A DNA stretch of 64,000 nt from Bacteroidota bacterium (GTDB taxonomy: Bacteria; Bacteroidota; Bacteroidia; Chitinophagales; Saprospiraceae). The stretch covers positions 1 through 64,000 of the forward strand of contig CAUJDW010000157.1 of NCBI GenBank assembly GCA_963169455.1, read 5' to 3'. Made by a program: the position numbers and the translations under genes. Below the pieces are notes generated by a model. The model was not told the DNA's origin and ran no database searches. It saw nothing but the letters and a program-made list of their open reading frames with translations. Positions 23,863-32,616 of this stretch are shown one piece after another. Positions within the stretch are counted from its first letter, which is position 1. The number at the start of each line of letters is the position of its first letter.

Positions 23863-25287
23863 TTAAAAATTGAAGTACTGCCTGGCATTGTAATAACAGA
23901 TATCCTGCACCACTTTTCCAAGCCAGGGCATATCCGCAGGAAGATAACCGCGCTGCACGTCCCTTCCCAGAATGTTGCACAGCAGCCGGCGGAAATACTC
24001 ATGCCGGGGGAAGCTGAGGAAAGACCGGCTGTCCGTCAGCATGCCGACGAAGCGGCTGAGCAGGCCCATGTTCGACAAGACGTTGATCTGTTTCTCCATA
24101 CCATCAAGTTGGTCGAGAAACCACCAGGCGGAGCCATACTGCATTTTTCCGGGAATGCTGCCGTCGTTGAAATTGCCGGCCATGGTGGCGAAAACTTCGT
24201 TGTCGCGGGGGTTGAGGTTGTACAGTATGGTTTTTGCCAGGCTGTTTTCGCGGTCCAGCCTGTCCAGCATTCTGCCCAGGGCCCCCGCATGGGTAAAATC
24301 GCCGATGCTGTCGAAACCGGCATCGGGGCCGAGCCGCTTCAGCATCCGGGTGTTGACGTTGCGCAGGGCGCCCAGGTGGAACTGCTGCACCCAGCCCCTG
24401 GCATGGTACATCTTTCCCAGATGGAACATTAGGGCGGACATATACCGAAGCGCCTGTTCCTGTTCGAGCTGCCTTCCCGAAAGCCTTTTTTGGAGTATGT
24501 TGTCCACCTCCCGCTCTGTAAAATCTTCGGCGCAGGCTTGTTCCAGGCCGTGGTCGGAAAGGCGGCAGCCGTTCTCATGGAAGAAATCTATCCGTTTTTG
24601 CAGAGCGCCGAGCAGGCTTTGGAAGTTAGTGATGCGAATACCTGCTGCCGCCCCCAGCTCGTCCATATAAGCAGGAAAGCCTTCCTTTTCGATATAAATA
24701 GCTTTATCCGGCCTGAAAGCCGGCAACATCTTTATTTCGAAGCCTTCCTCGGCAAGCTGCCGGTGCCAGCGCAAATCGTCTGCAGGGCTGTCAGTGGTGC
24801 AAACTACTTCCACCTTCATTTTCCGCAGGAGGTTGCGAACGGAAAATTCCGGCGACTGGAGCATCTCGTTGCATTGCTCGTAGATAGCTGTGGCATTTTC
24901 TTTTTTCAGCAGCGCATTCACGCCAAAATACCGCCGCAACTCCATCTGCGTCCAGTGGAACAGGGGGTTGCGCAGGGTGTATGGGACGGTTTCCGCCCAC
25001 TTTTCGAATTTTTCCCAGTCGCTTGCCGCACCGGTGATGTAGTATTCTTCCACCCCATTGGCCCGCATGGCCCGCCATTTGTAGTGGTCGCCCTGCAGCC
25101 AAACCTGCGTGATATTCCCGAATTGTTTATCCACTGCAATTTCCTCCGGAGGCAGGTGGTTGTGGTAGTCAATAATGGGCAATCCGGCGGCAAACTGGTG
25201 ATAGAGCCCGGCCGCGAAATCATTTTCAAGCAGAAAATCGTCGCCGGGAAAAGGGCTGGCTTTGGTTTTTTTGCCGGTCAGAGACAT
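23863..25287 (-). CDS. uxaC: Glucuronate/galacturonate isomerase
   Basis: A 474-residue enzyme of the amidohydrolase-like UxaC family that interconverts D-glucuronate and D-fructuronate (and D-galacturonate and D-tagaturonate). The metal motif HxH lies near the N terminus in PIIDYHNHLPPEEIA; other hallmarks are FHWTQMELRRYFGV, EVVCTTDSPADDLRWH and MLTDSRSFLSFPRHEYFRRLLCNILG at the C terminus. The full length agrees with the family. It is 24 bases downstream of uxuA and feeds the SDR mannonate oxidoreductase. Confidence 0.95.
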   Translation of the reverse strand: MSLTGKKTKASPFPGDDFLLENDFAAGLYHQFAAGLPIIDYHNHLPPEEIAVDKQFGNITQVWLQGDHYKWRAMRANGVEEYYITGAASDWEKFEKWAETVPYTLRNPLFHWTQMELRRYFGVNALLKKENATAIYEQCNEMLQSPEFSVRNLLRKMKVEVVCTTDSPADDLRWHRQLAEEGFEIKMLPAFRPDKAIYIEKEGFPAYMDELGAAAGIRITNFQSLLGALQKRIDFFHENGCRLSDHGLEQACAEDFTEREVDNILQKRLSGRQLEQEQALRYMSALMFHLGKMYHARGWVQQFHLGALRNVNTRMLKRLGPDAGFDSIGDFTHAGALGRMLDRLDRENSLAKTILYNLNPRDNEVFATMAGNFNDGSIPGKMQYGSAWWFLDQLDGMEKQINVLSNMGLLSRFVGMLTDSRSFLSFPRHEYFRRLLCNILGRDVQRGYLPADMPWLGKVVQDICYYNARQYFNF

Positions 25288-25311
25288 CGTGTTTTTATTG
25301 AATGTAGTTCA

Positions 25312-26496
25312 TCAATCGGCCATGGGTTTTTCCCAACTCCTTAGAATCCCCATCTCCAGCCCCCTGAGTTCCGCCAGGCCCCGCAGCCGGCCGATGGCGG
25401 AATAACCCGGGTTTGTCTTTTTGCCCAGGTCGTCCAGCATTTTGTGGCCGTGGTCGGGACGCATGGGAATTGGGGCATTGCGCCGCTGCTGCTCGGCCAG
25501 CAGTTCCTTCATTACGGCGTACATATCCACATCGCCTTCCAGGTGGTTGGCTTCGTGGAAGTTGCCGAACTCATCGCGTTGCGTGCTGCGCAGGTGGATG
25601 AAGTGGATGCGGCTGGCAAAGCGGCGCACCATGGCGGGCAAGTCGTTGTCGGGCCGCACTCCGAAGGAGCCGGTGCAGAAGCAAAGGCCATTGGCGGGGC
25701 TGGGCGCGGCATCAAAAAGCGCAGCCACATCCGCTTCCGTGCTGACGACCCGCGGCAGGCCGAGGATGGAGTAGGGGGGGTCATCCGGATGGATGGCCAG
25801 CCGGGCGCCGGCTTCCTCGGCTACGGGGGCCAGGTATCTGAGGAAATCGACAAGGTGGTTGCGCAATTCGGAAGGCCCTATGTGTTCATAACTGTCCAGC
25901 GCCGATTGGAGCCGGGCCAGGGTATAGCCTTCTTCCGCCCCCGGCAGCCCTGCAATGATATTGGCGCTGAGGGTTTTCCGCTCCTCCGGGGCCATTTCGT
26001 TGAAAAAGGCCTCGGCCCGGCTGATCTCGGCATCGGTATACTCATCCTGTGCGCCCGGCCTTTTTAAAATGAACAGTTCGAAAGCAGCAAAAGCCGTTTT
26101 GTCAAAGCGGAGGGCAGTGGAGCCGTCGGGTAACGGAAAATCCAGGCCAGTGCGCGTCCAGTCCAGCACGGGCATGAAGTTGTAGGTGACGGTATAGATG
26201 CCGCAGGCTGCCAGGTTGCGCAGGCTCTGCCCGTAATTGTCCAGGTGGCGCCGCCATTGGCCGGCCTGTTTTTTGATGTCTTCCGAAACCGGCACGCTCT
26301 CCACCACGGCCCAGCGCAAGCTGGCCGCTTCAATTTCCGCTTTTCTTTTCAGAATTTCACCTAAAGGCCATACTTCCCCATTGGGGATGTGGTGTAAAGC
26401 GGTAACAATACCGGTTGCCCCCGCCTGCCTGATGTCCCGAAGGCTGACGGGGTCTCCGGGGCCAAACCAGCGCCAGCTTTGTTCCAGTCCTTTCAT
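25312..26496 (-). CDS. uxuA: Mannonate dehydratase
   Basis: A 394-residue enzyme that dehydrates D-mannonate to 2-keto-3-deoxygluconate. The start at 26496 gives the usual N terminus ([40 protein letters not shown]). Further hallmarks are [71 protein letters not shown] and [36 protein letters not shown], which contain the His, Asp and Cys metal ligands. The gene starts 4 bases after the stop of the Tat oxidoreductase gene, showing tight operon packing. Confidence 0.96.
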   Translation of the reverse strand: MKGLEQSWRWFGPGDPVSLRDIRQAGATGIVTALHHIPNGEVWPLGEILKRKAEIEAASLRWAVVESVPVSEDIKKQAGQWRRHLDNYGQSLRNLAACGIYTVTYNFMPVLDWTRTGLDFPLPDGSTALRFDKTAFAAFELFILKRPGAQDEYTDAEISRAEAFFNEMAPEERKTLSANIIAGLPGAEEGYTLARLQSALDSYEHIGPSELRNHLVDFLRYLAPVAEEAGARLAIHPDDPPYSILGLPRVVSTEADVAALFDAAPSPANGLCFCTGSFGVRPDNDLPAMVRRFASRIHFIHLRSTQRDEFGNFHEANHLEGDVDMYAVMKELLAEQQRRNAPIPMRPDHGHKMLDDLGKKTNPGYSAIGRLRGLAELRGLEMGILRSWEKPMAD

Positions 26497-26500
26497 GGCC

Positions 26501-27829
26501 TCATATCTTTGGCTCCCATCCGCTTTCGTATTCCCGCCGCCACATCGCCATGGCTTCTTCGTCATTCAGGATGCGCCCGTTTTGGGGGTCGGTGTGCAGG
26601 CTTCGGCCTAATTTCTGGGCGATGTTCCCCAAATGGCAGAGCAGGGTGCTCTTGTGTGCTTCTTCAATCGGCGAATGGGGTTTTTCCCCCAGGCGGATGC
26701 CATTGATGAAATTTTCAAAATGGTACACGTCCAACCCGCCGATGCCGACGGTATCCGTCGTGGCGGAATAACTGCGTTCGTTGACCTGTTTGATCAGCTT
26801 CCCCGCTTTGTCATAGGCGACGTAGCTGTTGCGGTCGAGCAGTATGGCGCCTTCCGTGCCGTGGATGGCCGCGCCCCGGTCGCGGCCGTGCTGGTGAAAG
26901 CCATTACAGGAGCGCCCTTCCCAATTGATCATTTTCCCTCCTTCGAATTCAAAGGAGGCATTTTGGGTGTCGTAGAATTCCCAGTCGTCCTGAAAGTGGT
27001 AGCGCCCGCCTGCAGAAGTGGTTTTTACCGGAAAACCGGCCCCAAGGGCCCAGCGGCAGATGTCCATTTCATGCAGGCCGTTGTTGCTGATCTCGCCGGT
27101 GCCCCAGTGCCAGAACCAGTGCCAGTGATAGTGCACCCAGTTGTCCTTGTATTCCCGGCGGGGCGCCGGCCCCTGCCAGAGCTCCCAGTCGAGCCATGCG
27201 GGTACAGGCGTTTTGCTGCCCCTGCCGATAGAGCCCCGGGTATTGCTGTACCAGGCTTTGGCGTAGTATGCCTGGCCGATGATGCCTTCACGGATGTCCT
27301 GCACCGCTTCCATAGAGGTAGGGGCGGAGCGTTGCTGGTTGCCGACAAGCAGCACTTTTCCGGTCCGGCGCTGGGCCTCGATGAGCCATTCGCCTTCCTG
27401 CGGGTTGTGAGAGCAGGGCTTTTCCAGGTAAACGTGTTTGCCCGCCTGCATGGCCATGATCGCCATGGGGGCATGCCAGTGGTCAGGAGTGGCGATAGAT
27501 ATGGCGTCTATGTCCTTGCTTTCCAACAACTTGCGAACATCAACGAAAGTGCGGGCGGAAGCGCCGCCTTGTTTGGACAGTATCTCCTGGCACTTTTCAA
27601 AAACCCTGGAATCTACGTCGCAGAAGGCGGTAATGGCCGTGTTTTTTACGGCTGCCGCTGCAACGATATGCGCCTGGCCCCGGCTGTTCAGCCCGGCGAC
27701 GGCAAGGTTCACCCTTTCGTTGGCGCCCGGGATGCGGGCGTAACTGGCAGCCGGAAATGACAAGGCTGCCGCCCCGATGATGGAGTTTTTGACAAATTTC
27801 CTGCGCGTGATTTTGTTTTGGCCGGCCAT
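26501..27829 (-). CDS. Gfo/Idh/MocA-family oxidoreductase with Tat signal (uronate operon)
   Basis: A 442-residue exported NAD(P)-binding oxidoreductase. The start at 27829 gives a twin-arginine signal ([26 protein letters not shown]). The Rossmann part is [19 protein letters not shown], and the catalytic EKP motif lies in [16 protein letters not shown] His/Trp-rich region ([33 protein letters not shown]) is typical for the subgroup common in Bacteroidota and Planctomycetota. Members of this subgroup have been linked to 3-keto-glucoside chemistry together with DUF1080 proteins, and the next upstream gene is a DUF1080 protein. It is therefore a candidate glycoside 3-dehydrogenase or related enzyme; the electron acceptor in the periplasm is unknown. 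Confidence 0.87.
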   Translation of the reverse strand: MAGQNKITRRKFVKNSIIGAAALSFPAASYARIPGANERVNLAVAGLNSRGQAHIVAAAAVKNTAITAFCDVDSRVFEKCQEILSKQGGASARTFVDVRKLLESKDIDAISIATPDHWHAPMAIMAMQAGKHVYLEKPCSHNPQEGEWLIEAQRRTGKVLLVGNQQRSAPTSMEAVQDIREGIIGQAYYAKAWYSNTRGSIGRGSKTPVPAWLDWELWQGPAPRREYKDNWVHYHWHWFWHWGTGEISNNGLHEMDICRWALGAGFPVKTTSAGGRYHFQDDWEFYDTQNASFEFEGGKMINWEGRSCNGFHQHGRDRGAAIHGTEGAILLDRNSYVAYDKAGKLIKQVNERSYSATTDTVGIGGLDVYHFENFINGIRLGEKPHSPIEEAHKSTLLCHLGNIAQKLGRSLHTDPQNGRILNDEEAMAMWRREYESGWEPKI

Positions 27830-27854
27830 AGTATTAGGATGTTTGATGATTGCT

Positions 27855-29228
27855 TTATAATTCCCTGATTTTGATGCTTCTGAAATGCACGGTATTGCCA
27901 TGGTCCTGCAGCAGGATATGCCCCTGCGGCCATTGCCCGAAGCCCTTCCAGTCCTTGTACTTACTGTAGGCCACCAGCGCCCGGAACATTTGTGAACGGC
28001 GGTCGTACTCCACGGTTTTTTCATCGTTCAGCCAGTGCTCCACTTTGCCGTTTCGGGAAACGACCCGGGCTTTGTTCCAGGCTCCCACGCCTTTGAACTG
28101 CTTCCCCCTGCCAGGCGTCGAGAGGTTGTCGGCTGCGATCAGGTCATAAAGGGAAGCCAGGGTGCGGTTTCCGCCCACGCCCATTTTGGCGTCGGGGTGG
28201 TTCTCATCATCGAGCAGCTGGTATTCGCAGCCTATTGCCGAACCCGCCCCTTTATTGAGCCCGGGGTCGACAAAATACTTGATGCCGCTGTTGGCGCCGG
28301 GGGTGATCATAAATTCCAGCTCGAGTTCGAACTCGCTGAACTGCTCGGTAGTAATGATATCGCCAGGGCCGGCTGATTCGCCGCCGCCGGTGGCGAGCAC
28401 CGTGAGCACGCCCTCTTTAATCTCCCAGCCCTTTTCCGGGAAGTGGCTGAGTTTGGCGCCCCGCCAGCCCTTACTCGTTTTTCCATCCCAAAGCAGGCGC
28501 CAGCCGCGGCGTATTTCCAAGCCGGTCAGCTTGTTGACAAGATAGGAAATCTGGGGAACCTCCGGGTCGTCGGGCCAGGCGTATTGGGATGGGTTCTGCG
28601 TCAGGATACGCAGCCTGCGCCAGCGAATTTCCCTGCCTTCCAGGCTTTCGCCCGAAATGCTGTGCACCTGGAGGGCGATGAACCCCATGGCTGTTATATC
28701 ATCCGCCAGGTGGGCGCACTGGACGCCGTTGACCCAGGTTTTGATCGTATGCCCGATGGCCTCGACGCGATAGCTGTTCCACTGGCCGTTGCGGAAAGCC
28801 TGCTGGCCTTTGACATTGCGGGCCAGCGGGTAGAGCCAGCCGCGACGGGCCTCGTCGTAGAGCCCTCCGCTGAAAGCGCGGGGGCTGGGGTCTATTTCAA
28901 CCTGGTAGCCGAACACCCGCCCGTTCTGATATTCAGGCAGGCTGTTGCTGCGTATCTGCACCCCTGAGTTGAGGGCCGGGTCAACCATGACTTCGAATTC
29001 GAGGATAAAGTCGTCGTAGTGTGCTTTTGTGGCGAGAAAACTGTTGGGCTCGCCGGCAGTGCTGACACCCACGATGCAGCCGTCCTCAACCCTGAATCCG
29101 GCCTTGCCGTTGAGCTGCTCAAAACCCTCAAGGCTTTTTCCGTCGAATAGTTCCTGCCAGGCCGGCTCCTGGGAGATGGCGTTATTCAGAATAGGGAAGA
29201 GGAGGAGGAGAAAGGACAAGTATTTCAT
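27855..29228 (-). CDS. Tandem DUF1080 (3-keto-disaccharide hydrolase-like) protein
   Basis: A 457-residue secreted protein with a signal peptide (MKYLSFLLLLFPILNNAISQ). It contains two concanavalin-like DUF1080 domains: residues about 25-205 (LFDGKSLEGFEQLNGKAGFRVEDGCIVG, FILEFEVMVDPALNSGVQIRS) and about 240-457 (LLWDGKTSKGWRGAKLSHFPEKGWEIKEGVLTV, ELELEFMITPGANSGIKYFV). Some DUF1080 proteins cleave 3-keto-glycosides after oxidation at C3. An in-frame ATG 7 codons upstream (29249) is an alternative start. It leads the block Gfo/Idh-uxuA-uxaC and is probably co-transcribed with it, so its substrate may be a glucuronoside or glucoside. Whether both domains are catalytic cannot be told. Confidence 0.88.
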   Translation of the reverse strand: MKYLSFLLLLFPILNNAISQEPAWQELFDGKSLEGFEQLNGKAGFRVEDGCIVGVSTAGEPNSFLATKAHYDDFILEFEVMVDPALNSGVQIRSNSLPEYQNGRVFGYQVEIDPSPRAFSGGLYDEARRGWLYPLARNVKGQQAFRNGQWNSYRVEAIGHTIKTWVNGVQCAHLADDITAMGFIALQVHSISGESLEGREIRWRRLRILTQNPSQYAWPDDPEVPQISYLVNKLTGLEIRRGWRLLWDGKTSKGWRGAKLSHFPEKGWEIKEGVLTVLATGGGESAGPGDIITTEQFSEFELELEFMITPGANSGIKYFVDPGLNKGAGSAIGCEYQLLDDENHPDAKMGVGGNRTLASLYDLIAADNLSTPGRGKQFKGVGAWNKARVVSRNGKVEHWLNDEKTVEYDRRSQMFRALVAYSKYKDWKGFGQWPQGHILLQDHGNTVHFRSIKIREL

Positions 29229-29271
29229 ATTCCTTTGATTTTTAGTCATTTAAAGACTAATGGATCAGCCT

Positions 29272-29411
29272 CCAGGTAAGTAGTTGGACACATTTATTGT
29301 CACTCATACTGCTTCGGAAATACGGCGTCAACAGCATTGTTCCTGGGGCTAGGGTTATATTGTCGGATTGTTATATTGTTCTGCTGAATGTGCCCAACTG
29401 CTTAGCCCTGG
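29272..29411. repeat. Intergenic inverted-repeat element, TAAGTAGTTGG family, copy B
   Basis: The left end CCAGG-TAAGTAGTTGGACACATT (29272-29295) is an imperfect inverted copy of the right end AATGTGCCCAACTGCTTAGCCCTGG (29387-29411). The right half (29349-29407) matches copy A at 14298-14355 in reverse complement. No open frame with transposase features lies inside. The structure resembles a non-autonomous miniature inverted-repeat element. Confidence 0.7.
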
Positions 29412-29440
29412 ACTCGCATAGCAATACAACAATGAGGGCA

Positions 29441-29556
29441 CTCCGGAAAGCCCTCTTTTTTGACACGGAGCCACACAGAGGAAACACGGAGTTTCGCGAA
29501 GCCTTGGTATCCATTGCTTTGACTCTGTGAATCTCCATGTCTAACACTTTCCGGAG
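29441..29556. repeat. Small inverted-repeat element
   Basis: CTCCGGAAAG at 29441-29450 is the exact reverse complement of CTTTCCGGAG at 29547-29556. The interior carries the phrase GACACGGAGCCACACAGAGG and a second partial copy AACACGGAG, a word type often seen as a dispersed repeat. It abuts copy B on one side and the satellite at 29564-29658 on the other. Confidence 0.5.
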
Positions 29557-29563
29557 CAGCCTC

Positions 29564-29658
29564 AACACTATAGAACTATAGCAATATAGCAATATAGCAC
29601 TACAACAATATAGCAATATAACAATATAGCAATATAACACTATAGCAATATAACAATC
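29564..29658. repeat. AT-rich CAATATARC microsatellite
   Basis: About 95 bases built from a 9-base unit, CAATATAGC alternating with CAATATAAC, with some variants containing CACTA. It ends with CAATATAACAATCC, the same core word found inside the TAAGTAGTTGG elements. Open frames across it (long runs of Ile, Leu, Tyr, Cys) are artefacts. It lies just downstream of the SDR gene stop at 29662. Confidence 0.8.
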
Positions 29659-29661
29659 CCC

Positions 29662-30477
29662 CTACACCCCGCTCCAGGCGCTGAAGCCGCCATCGACGGG
29701 GATGACTGTGCCCGTTACGAACCTGGAAGCATCGGAAGCTAGCCATATTGCTGCGCCGATGAGTTCTTCCGGTTCACCGAAGCGGCGGGCCGGAGTTTTG
29801 CGAATAACGGCGGCGCCGCGTTCGGTGTAACTTCCGTCTTCATTGGTGAGCAGGCGGCGGTTTTGTTCGGTGACGAAAAAGCCCGGAGCGATGGCGTTCA
29901 CCCGAATGCCGTCGCCGAACTTGAGCGCAACCTCCACGGCCAGCCATTTGGTGAAACAATCCACAGCCGCCTTGGCAGCCGAGTATCCCGGCACGCGGGT
30001 CACCGCCTGCTGCGCCGTCATGGAGGAAATGTTGATGATGCTGCCGGACCGGGCTTCGGCCATTGTTTTTCCAAAAATCATCGTCGGCAGTACAGTCCCA
30101 TCGAAGTTAAGTGCAAAAACCTTCTGCAGGTTTGGGAAAGGGTGTTGGAAGAAATTTTCTTCCGGCGGGATGGCGGCGCCCGGAATATTGCCCCCCGCGC
30201 CGTTGATGAGGATGTCAATTTTGCCCCAGGCATTCAGCACCAGGCCGCAGGCTGCCCGCAGGGCTTCGGCGTCGAGCACGTCGGCTACGAGCGGCAGTGC
30301 CTCGCCCCCTGCGGAGCGGATGTCTGCCACCATTTCGTCCACTTTGGGCGGGGTACGCCCCAGGATGCCCACTTTGCAGCCCCGCAGGGCCATCTCCCTG
30401 GCTATCGTACCGCACAGGATGCCGGAACCGCCGGTGACGACGGCTACTTTTTTGTTGATGTTGAATAAGGTATCCAT
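29662..30477 (-). CDS. uxuB: SDR-family D-mannonate oxidoreductase (fructuronate reductase)
   Basis: A 271-residue short-chain dehydrogenase. The NAD(P)-binding motif is VVTGGSGILCGTIA (TGxxxGxG form), the structural motif is NGAGGN, and the catalytic set is Ser in INISSMTA with YSAAK. The segment FFQHPFPNLQKVFALNFDGTVLPTMIFGKTM matches SDR-type mannonate oxidoreductases such as Bacillus YjmF rather than generic SDRs. It would reduce D-fructuronate to D-mannonate, the missing step between UxaC and UxuA. It is separated from the DUF1080 gene by a 433-base region full of repeats, so it may have its own promoter. It is not homologous to the classical E. coli UxuB. Confidence 0.82.
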   Translation of the reverse strand: MDTLFNINKKVAVVTGGSGILCGTIAREMALRGCKVGILGRTPPKVDEMVADIRSAGGEALPLVADVLDAEALRAACGLVLNAWGKIDILINGAGGNIPGAAIPPEENFFQHPFPNLQKVFALNFDGTVLPTMIFGKTMAEARSGSIINISSMTAQQAVTRVPGYSAAKAAVDCFTKWLAVEVALKFGDGIRVNAIAPGFFVTEQNRRLLTNEDGSYTERGAAVIRKTPARRFGEPEELIGAAIWLASDASRFVTGTVIPVDGGFSAWSGV

Positions 30478-30507
30478 AAGCCCTGCACCATAATTTAATT
30501 TTGCTTT

Positions 30508-30706
30508 GCAACCGATTCAAAAAAATCCCACCCTGAAGAGAAGGAGTCTTTGGCCACTGTCGTTTGAGCGAAGAAGTACTGGCCACGCCTTGGATGCCCC
30601 GCACTACGGAGGAGAAGGAGCTCCGGCCGGCAGACGGCACGATGACGCCGATGATGAAGGATTTACAGCTGCGCAGGGCGGCGCCGATCAACGAGCAATC
30701 GGTTGC
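30508..30706. repeat. 199-base region bounded by 10-base inverted repeats
   Basis: GCAACCGATT (30508-30517) and AATCGGTTGC (30697-30706) are exact reverse complements. The interval is GC-rich and lies between the SDR start and the DUF2490 stop; reading frames across it resemble no protein I know. It may be a degraded mobile element or chance. Confidence 0.35.
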
Positions 30707-30777
30707 ACAAATCTAAAAAACAGTTTTCATTTTTTCAGGCTGCGGATTGGGCAAGCGAAACAGCAGAAAGGTATCCC

Positions 30778-31473
30778 TCAAAAACTATGGTGCAGGCTCA
30801 ACTGCGTTTGCCCTTTACTCCAGTCCACTGTCGTCTGTTTCATCCAGCCGGCCTGCACCCGCAGGTTGTCCAGAATATTGTACCCCAGTCCCAGGTAGGT
30901 TCGGTTGCGGTCGAAAAACTGCACCGTTCGGCCGTCCCCTATGTCAGTCTGGCCATTGATAAAAATTTCGTTGTAGAGGGCAATGTAAACCGTATTTTTT
31001 TTCAGTATAGTATTGTTGAGCGGCACGTTCAGGAACAGGTTGTAGCGGTACCGGGTGCGGAAATCCTGGCCTTCGACCCAACGCTGCTCGTAGCGGAGGC
31101 GGTGGGTAATCAGGAAGCGCGAGCCGATTTTTTGCGGGAAAAGCACCTCCTGGTAAATCCGGTGTTCCGAGGACGTTTCGTCGTCTTCGCCAAATGCACC
31201 GCTGGTAATGCTGGCATAGCCGAGAGTAAACATGATGTCCGCATTTTGAGGCCGGAAGGTGGCCCCGGTGCGGAGCAGCATCTGCTCGAGGTCGGTGCCC
31301 ATGTTCCAGAAGCGGAACTGGTAGTCCCCTTGCAGTCCGAAGCGGCTGTCCTTGAATGTTTTGGTGACAAAATACATGTACCAGGCGCCCAACTGGCCTT
31401 CGTCAATTTCATTTTGGGCAAATGCGAAGTGAGACAAAAAGGCTATAAGCCCTGACAGGAAAAGCTTTCTCAT
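30778..31473 (-). CDS. DUF2490 outer-membrane-like protein
   Basis: A 231-residue exported protein with a signal peptide (MRKLFLSGLIAFLSHFAFAQ). The rest is rich in alternating aromatic and charged residues typical of a beta-barrel, with FGLQGDYQFRFWNMGTDLEQMLLRTG, HRIYQEVLFPQKIGSRFLITHRLRYEQRW and RTYLGLGYNILDNLRVQAGWM, which match DUF2490. The function of the family is unknown; it probably sits in the outer membrane. The start at 31473 is preferred over 31497 because the signal peptide begins there. A GC hairpin (31486-31505) lies in its 5' leader. Confidence 0.85.
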   Translation of the reverse strand: MRKLFLSGLIAFLSHFAFAQNEIDEGQLGAWYMYFVTKTFKDSRFGLQGDYQFRFWNMGTDLEQMLLRTGATFRPQNADIMFTLGYASITSGAFGEDDETSSEHRIYQEVLFPQKIGSRFLITHRLRYEQRWVEGQDFRTRYRYNLFLNVPLNNTILKKNTVYIALYNEIFINGQTDIGDGRTVQFFDRNRTYLGLGYNILDNLRVQAGWMKQTTVDWSKGQTQLSLHHSF

Positions 31474-31554
31474 AAGAAAAGGTAAGGGCCGGCACAACCC
31501 GGCCCGGATGAAATAATTGATTATTCAGGGGCGCCCGCTTTTTAGGCACAGTTC

Positions 31555-32298
31555 TTATTCCACAAAAGTCACTACACCCGTATCCATGTCATATACGGCG
31601 CCTGCGATTTTTATTTCCCCTTTGTCCTCCATTTCCTTTAGTATCGGGCTGTTCGACCTGATCTGTTCGATGGTATGTTTCACGTTGCTTTCGCAAACCA
31701 TGTGGACGAATTCGGCATTATTGGAGGAGCGCTCCCCGTCATAAACCACCTTTTCCACGGCTGGCCGGATTTTGCTCAGCATGGCGGTAATGTTGCCCAA
31801 TTTTACGTCGTCAATGGCAGATTTTACTGCACCGCAATGCTCATGTCCAAGCACCAGAATCAGTTTGGCGCCCGCCACCTTACAGCCGAACTCCATGCTT
31901 CCGAGCAGGTCCTCGTTGACGAAGTTCCCGGCTACCCTGCCCACGAAAACATCCCCGATTCCCCGGTCAAATACGTCTTCAACCGGAACCCTGCTATCCA
32001 GGCAGGACAAAACAACCGCTTTTGGAAATTGGCCATTTGCACTCTTTCTTACCTGGGCGGAGTGGTCCCGTGCAGTCAGGTCGTTGTTGATAAACCGTTG
32101 GTTGCCTTCCTTGAAAGAATTGAGCACCTCATCAGGTGTAAGGGCGTCTCGCTGTTCTTTTGTTAAAACTTCCTGCACCAGGGGTTTTAACTCTGGCGCT
32201 TTGGATGCTTCGGCCTGAGTGTTCGGCTGAGTTGGGTTACTACACGCCATCATGAAAAGTATGCCGACGAAACAAAAGGCAGAAATTGATTTCTTCAT
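31555..32298 (-). CDS. Exported beta-class carbonic anhydrase lipoprotein
   Basis: A 247-residue zinc enzyme that interconverts CO2 and bicarbonate. The N terminus is a lipoprotein signal with Cys19 in FMMACS, so it is anchored outside the cytosol. The beta-class ligands are present: Cys99 and the Asp101/Arg103 dyad in LSCLDSRVPVED, then His152 and Cys155 in LGHEHCGAVKSA. The family usually is cytosolic in bacteria, but exported forms are common in Bacteroidota. It may supply bicarbonate near the surface or aid pH control. It has no operon partner; the DUF2490 gene lies 81 bases downstream on the same strand. Confidence 0.93.
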   Translation of the reverse strand: MKKSISAFCFVGILFMMACSNPTQPNTQAEASKAPELKPLVQEVLTKEQRDALTPDEVLNSFKEGNQRFINNDLTARDHSAQVRKSANGQFPKAVVLSCLDSRVPVEDVFDRGIGDVFVGRVAGNFVNEDLLGSMEFGCKVAGAKLILVLGHEHCGAVKSAIDDVKLGNITAMLSKIRPAVEKVVYDGERSSNNAEFVHMVCESNVKHTIEQIRSNSPILKEMEDKGEIKIAGAVYDMDTGVVTFVE

Positions 32299-32616
32299 TT
32301 TTCAGGGATTAGAATGCCTACTTTTTGATACGGTGTTCGGCTTGTCCGTTTTTTAATGGCTTGATGAATGATAAAATCTGTGGAAGATTAACAAGGCCCA
32401 ACTATACTTTGTTCGTGAAATTTAAATGAAGTAAATAACTGACACTAAGACGTTTACCGACACACCAGAGATTTCAAAAAAAAACTTCCCCCGGCGAGAG
32501 GGGGGGGATTTTTCAACTCAGTCGTTTTTATGTTGCATTCAAATGGCGCGCCGCTTTCCAAGCCATTGAATTTCAGCGCCATGATTTTTTTAATTCTTTC
32601 ACCAAAAACTTAGGTA
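32299..32616. other. Intergenic region with a GC hairpin
   Basis: No gene is seen. The region separates divergent genes and must hold both promoters; it is AT-rich around 32330-32480. A short hairpin of C and G runs (32488-32507) followed by a T-run could terminate plus-strand readthrough. No confident -7/-33 pair was found. Confidence 0.5.

Noticed and set aside
29272..29411. Insertion sequence
   Set aside because: No transposase gene or remnant is detectable within the short element.
29371..29640. Short protein rich in Tyr, Ile, Leu and Cys on the minus strand
   Set aside because: It is the translation of the satellite and has no homology or signal features.
29564..29658. CRISPR-like array
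   Set aside because: The unit is only 9 bases with no spacers and no cas genes in the window.
30506..30898. Small hypothetical gene on the plus strand
   Set aside because: It runs into the antisense of the DUF2490 gene, has low-complexity translation and no plausible start context.
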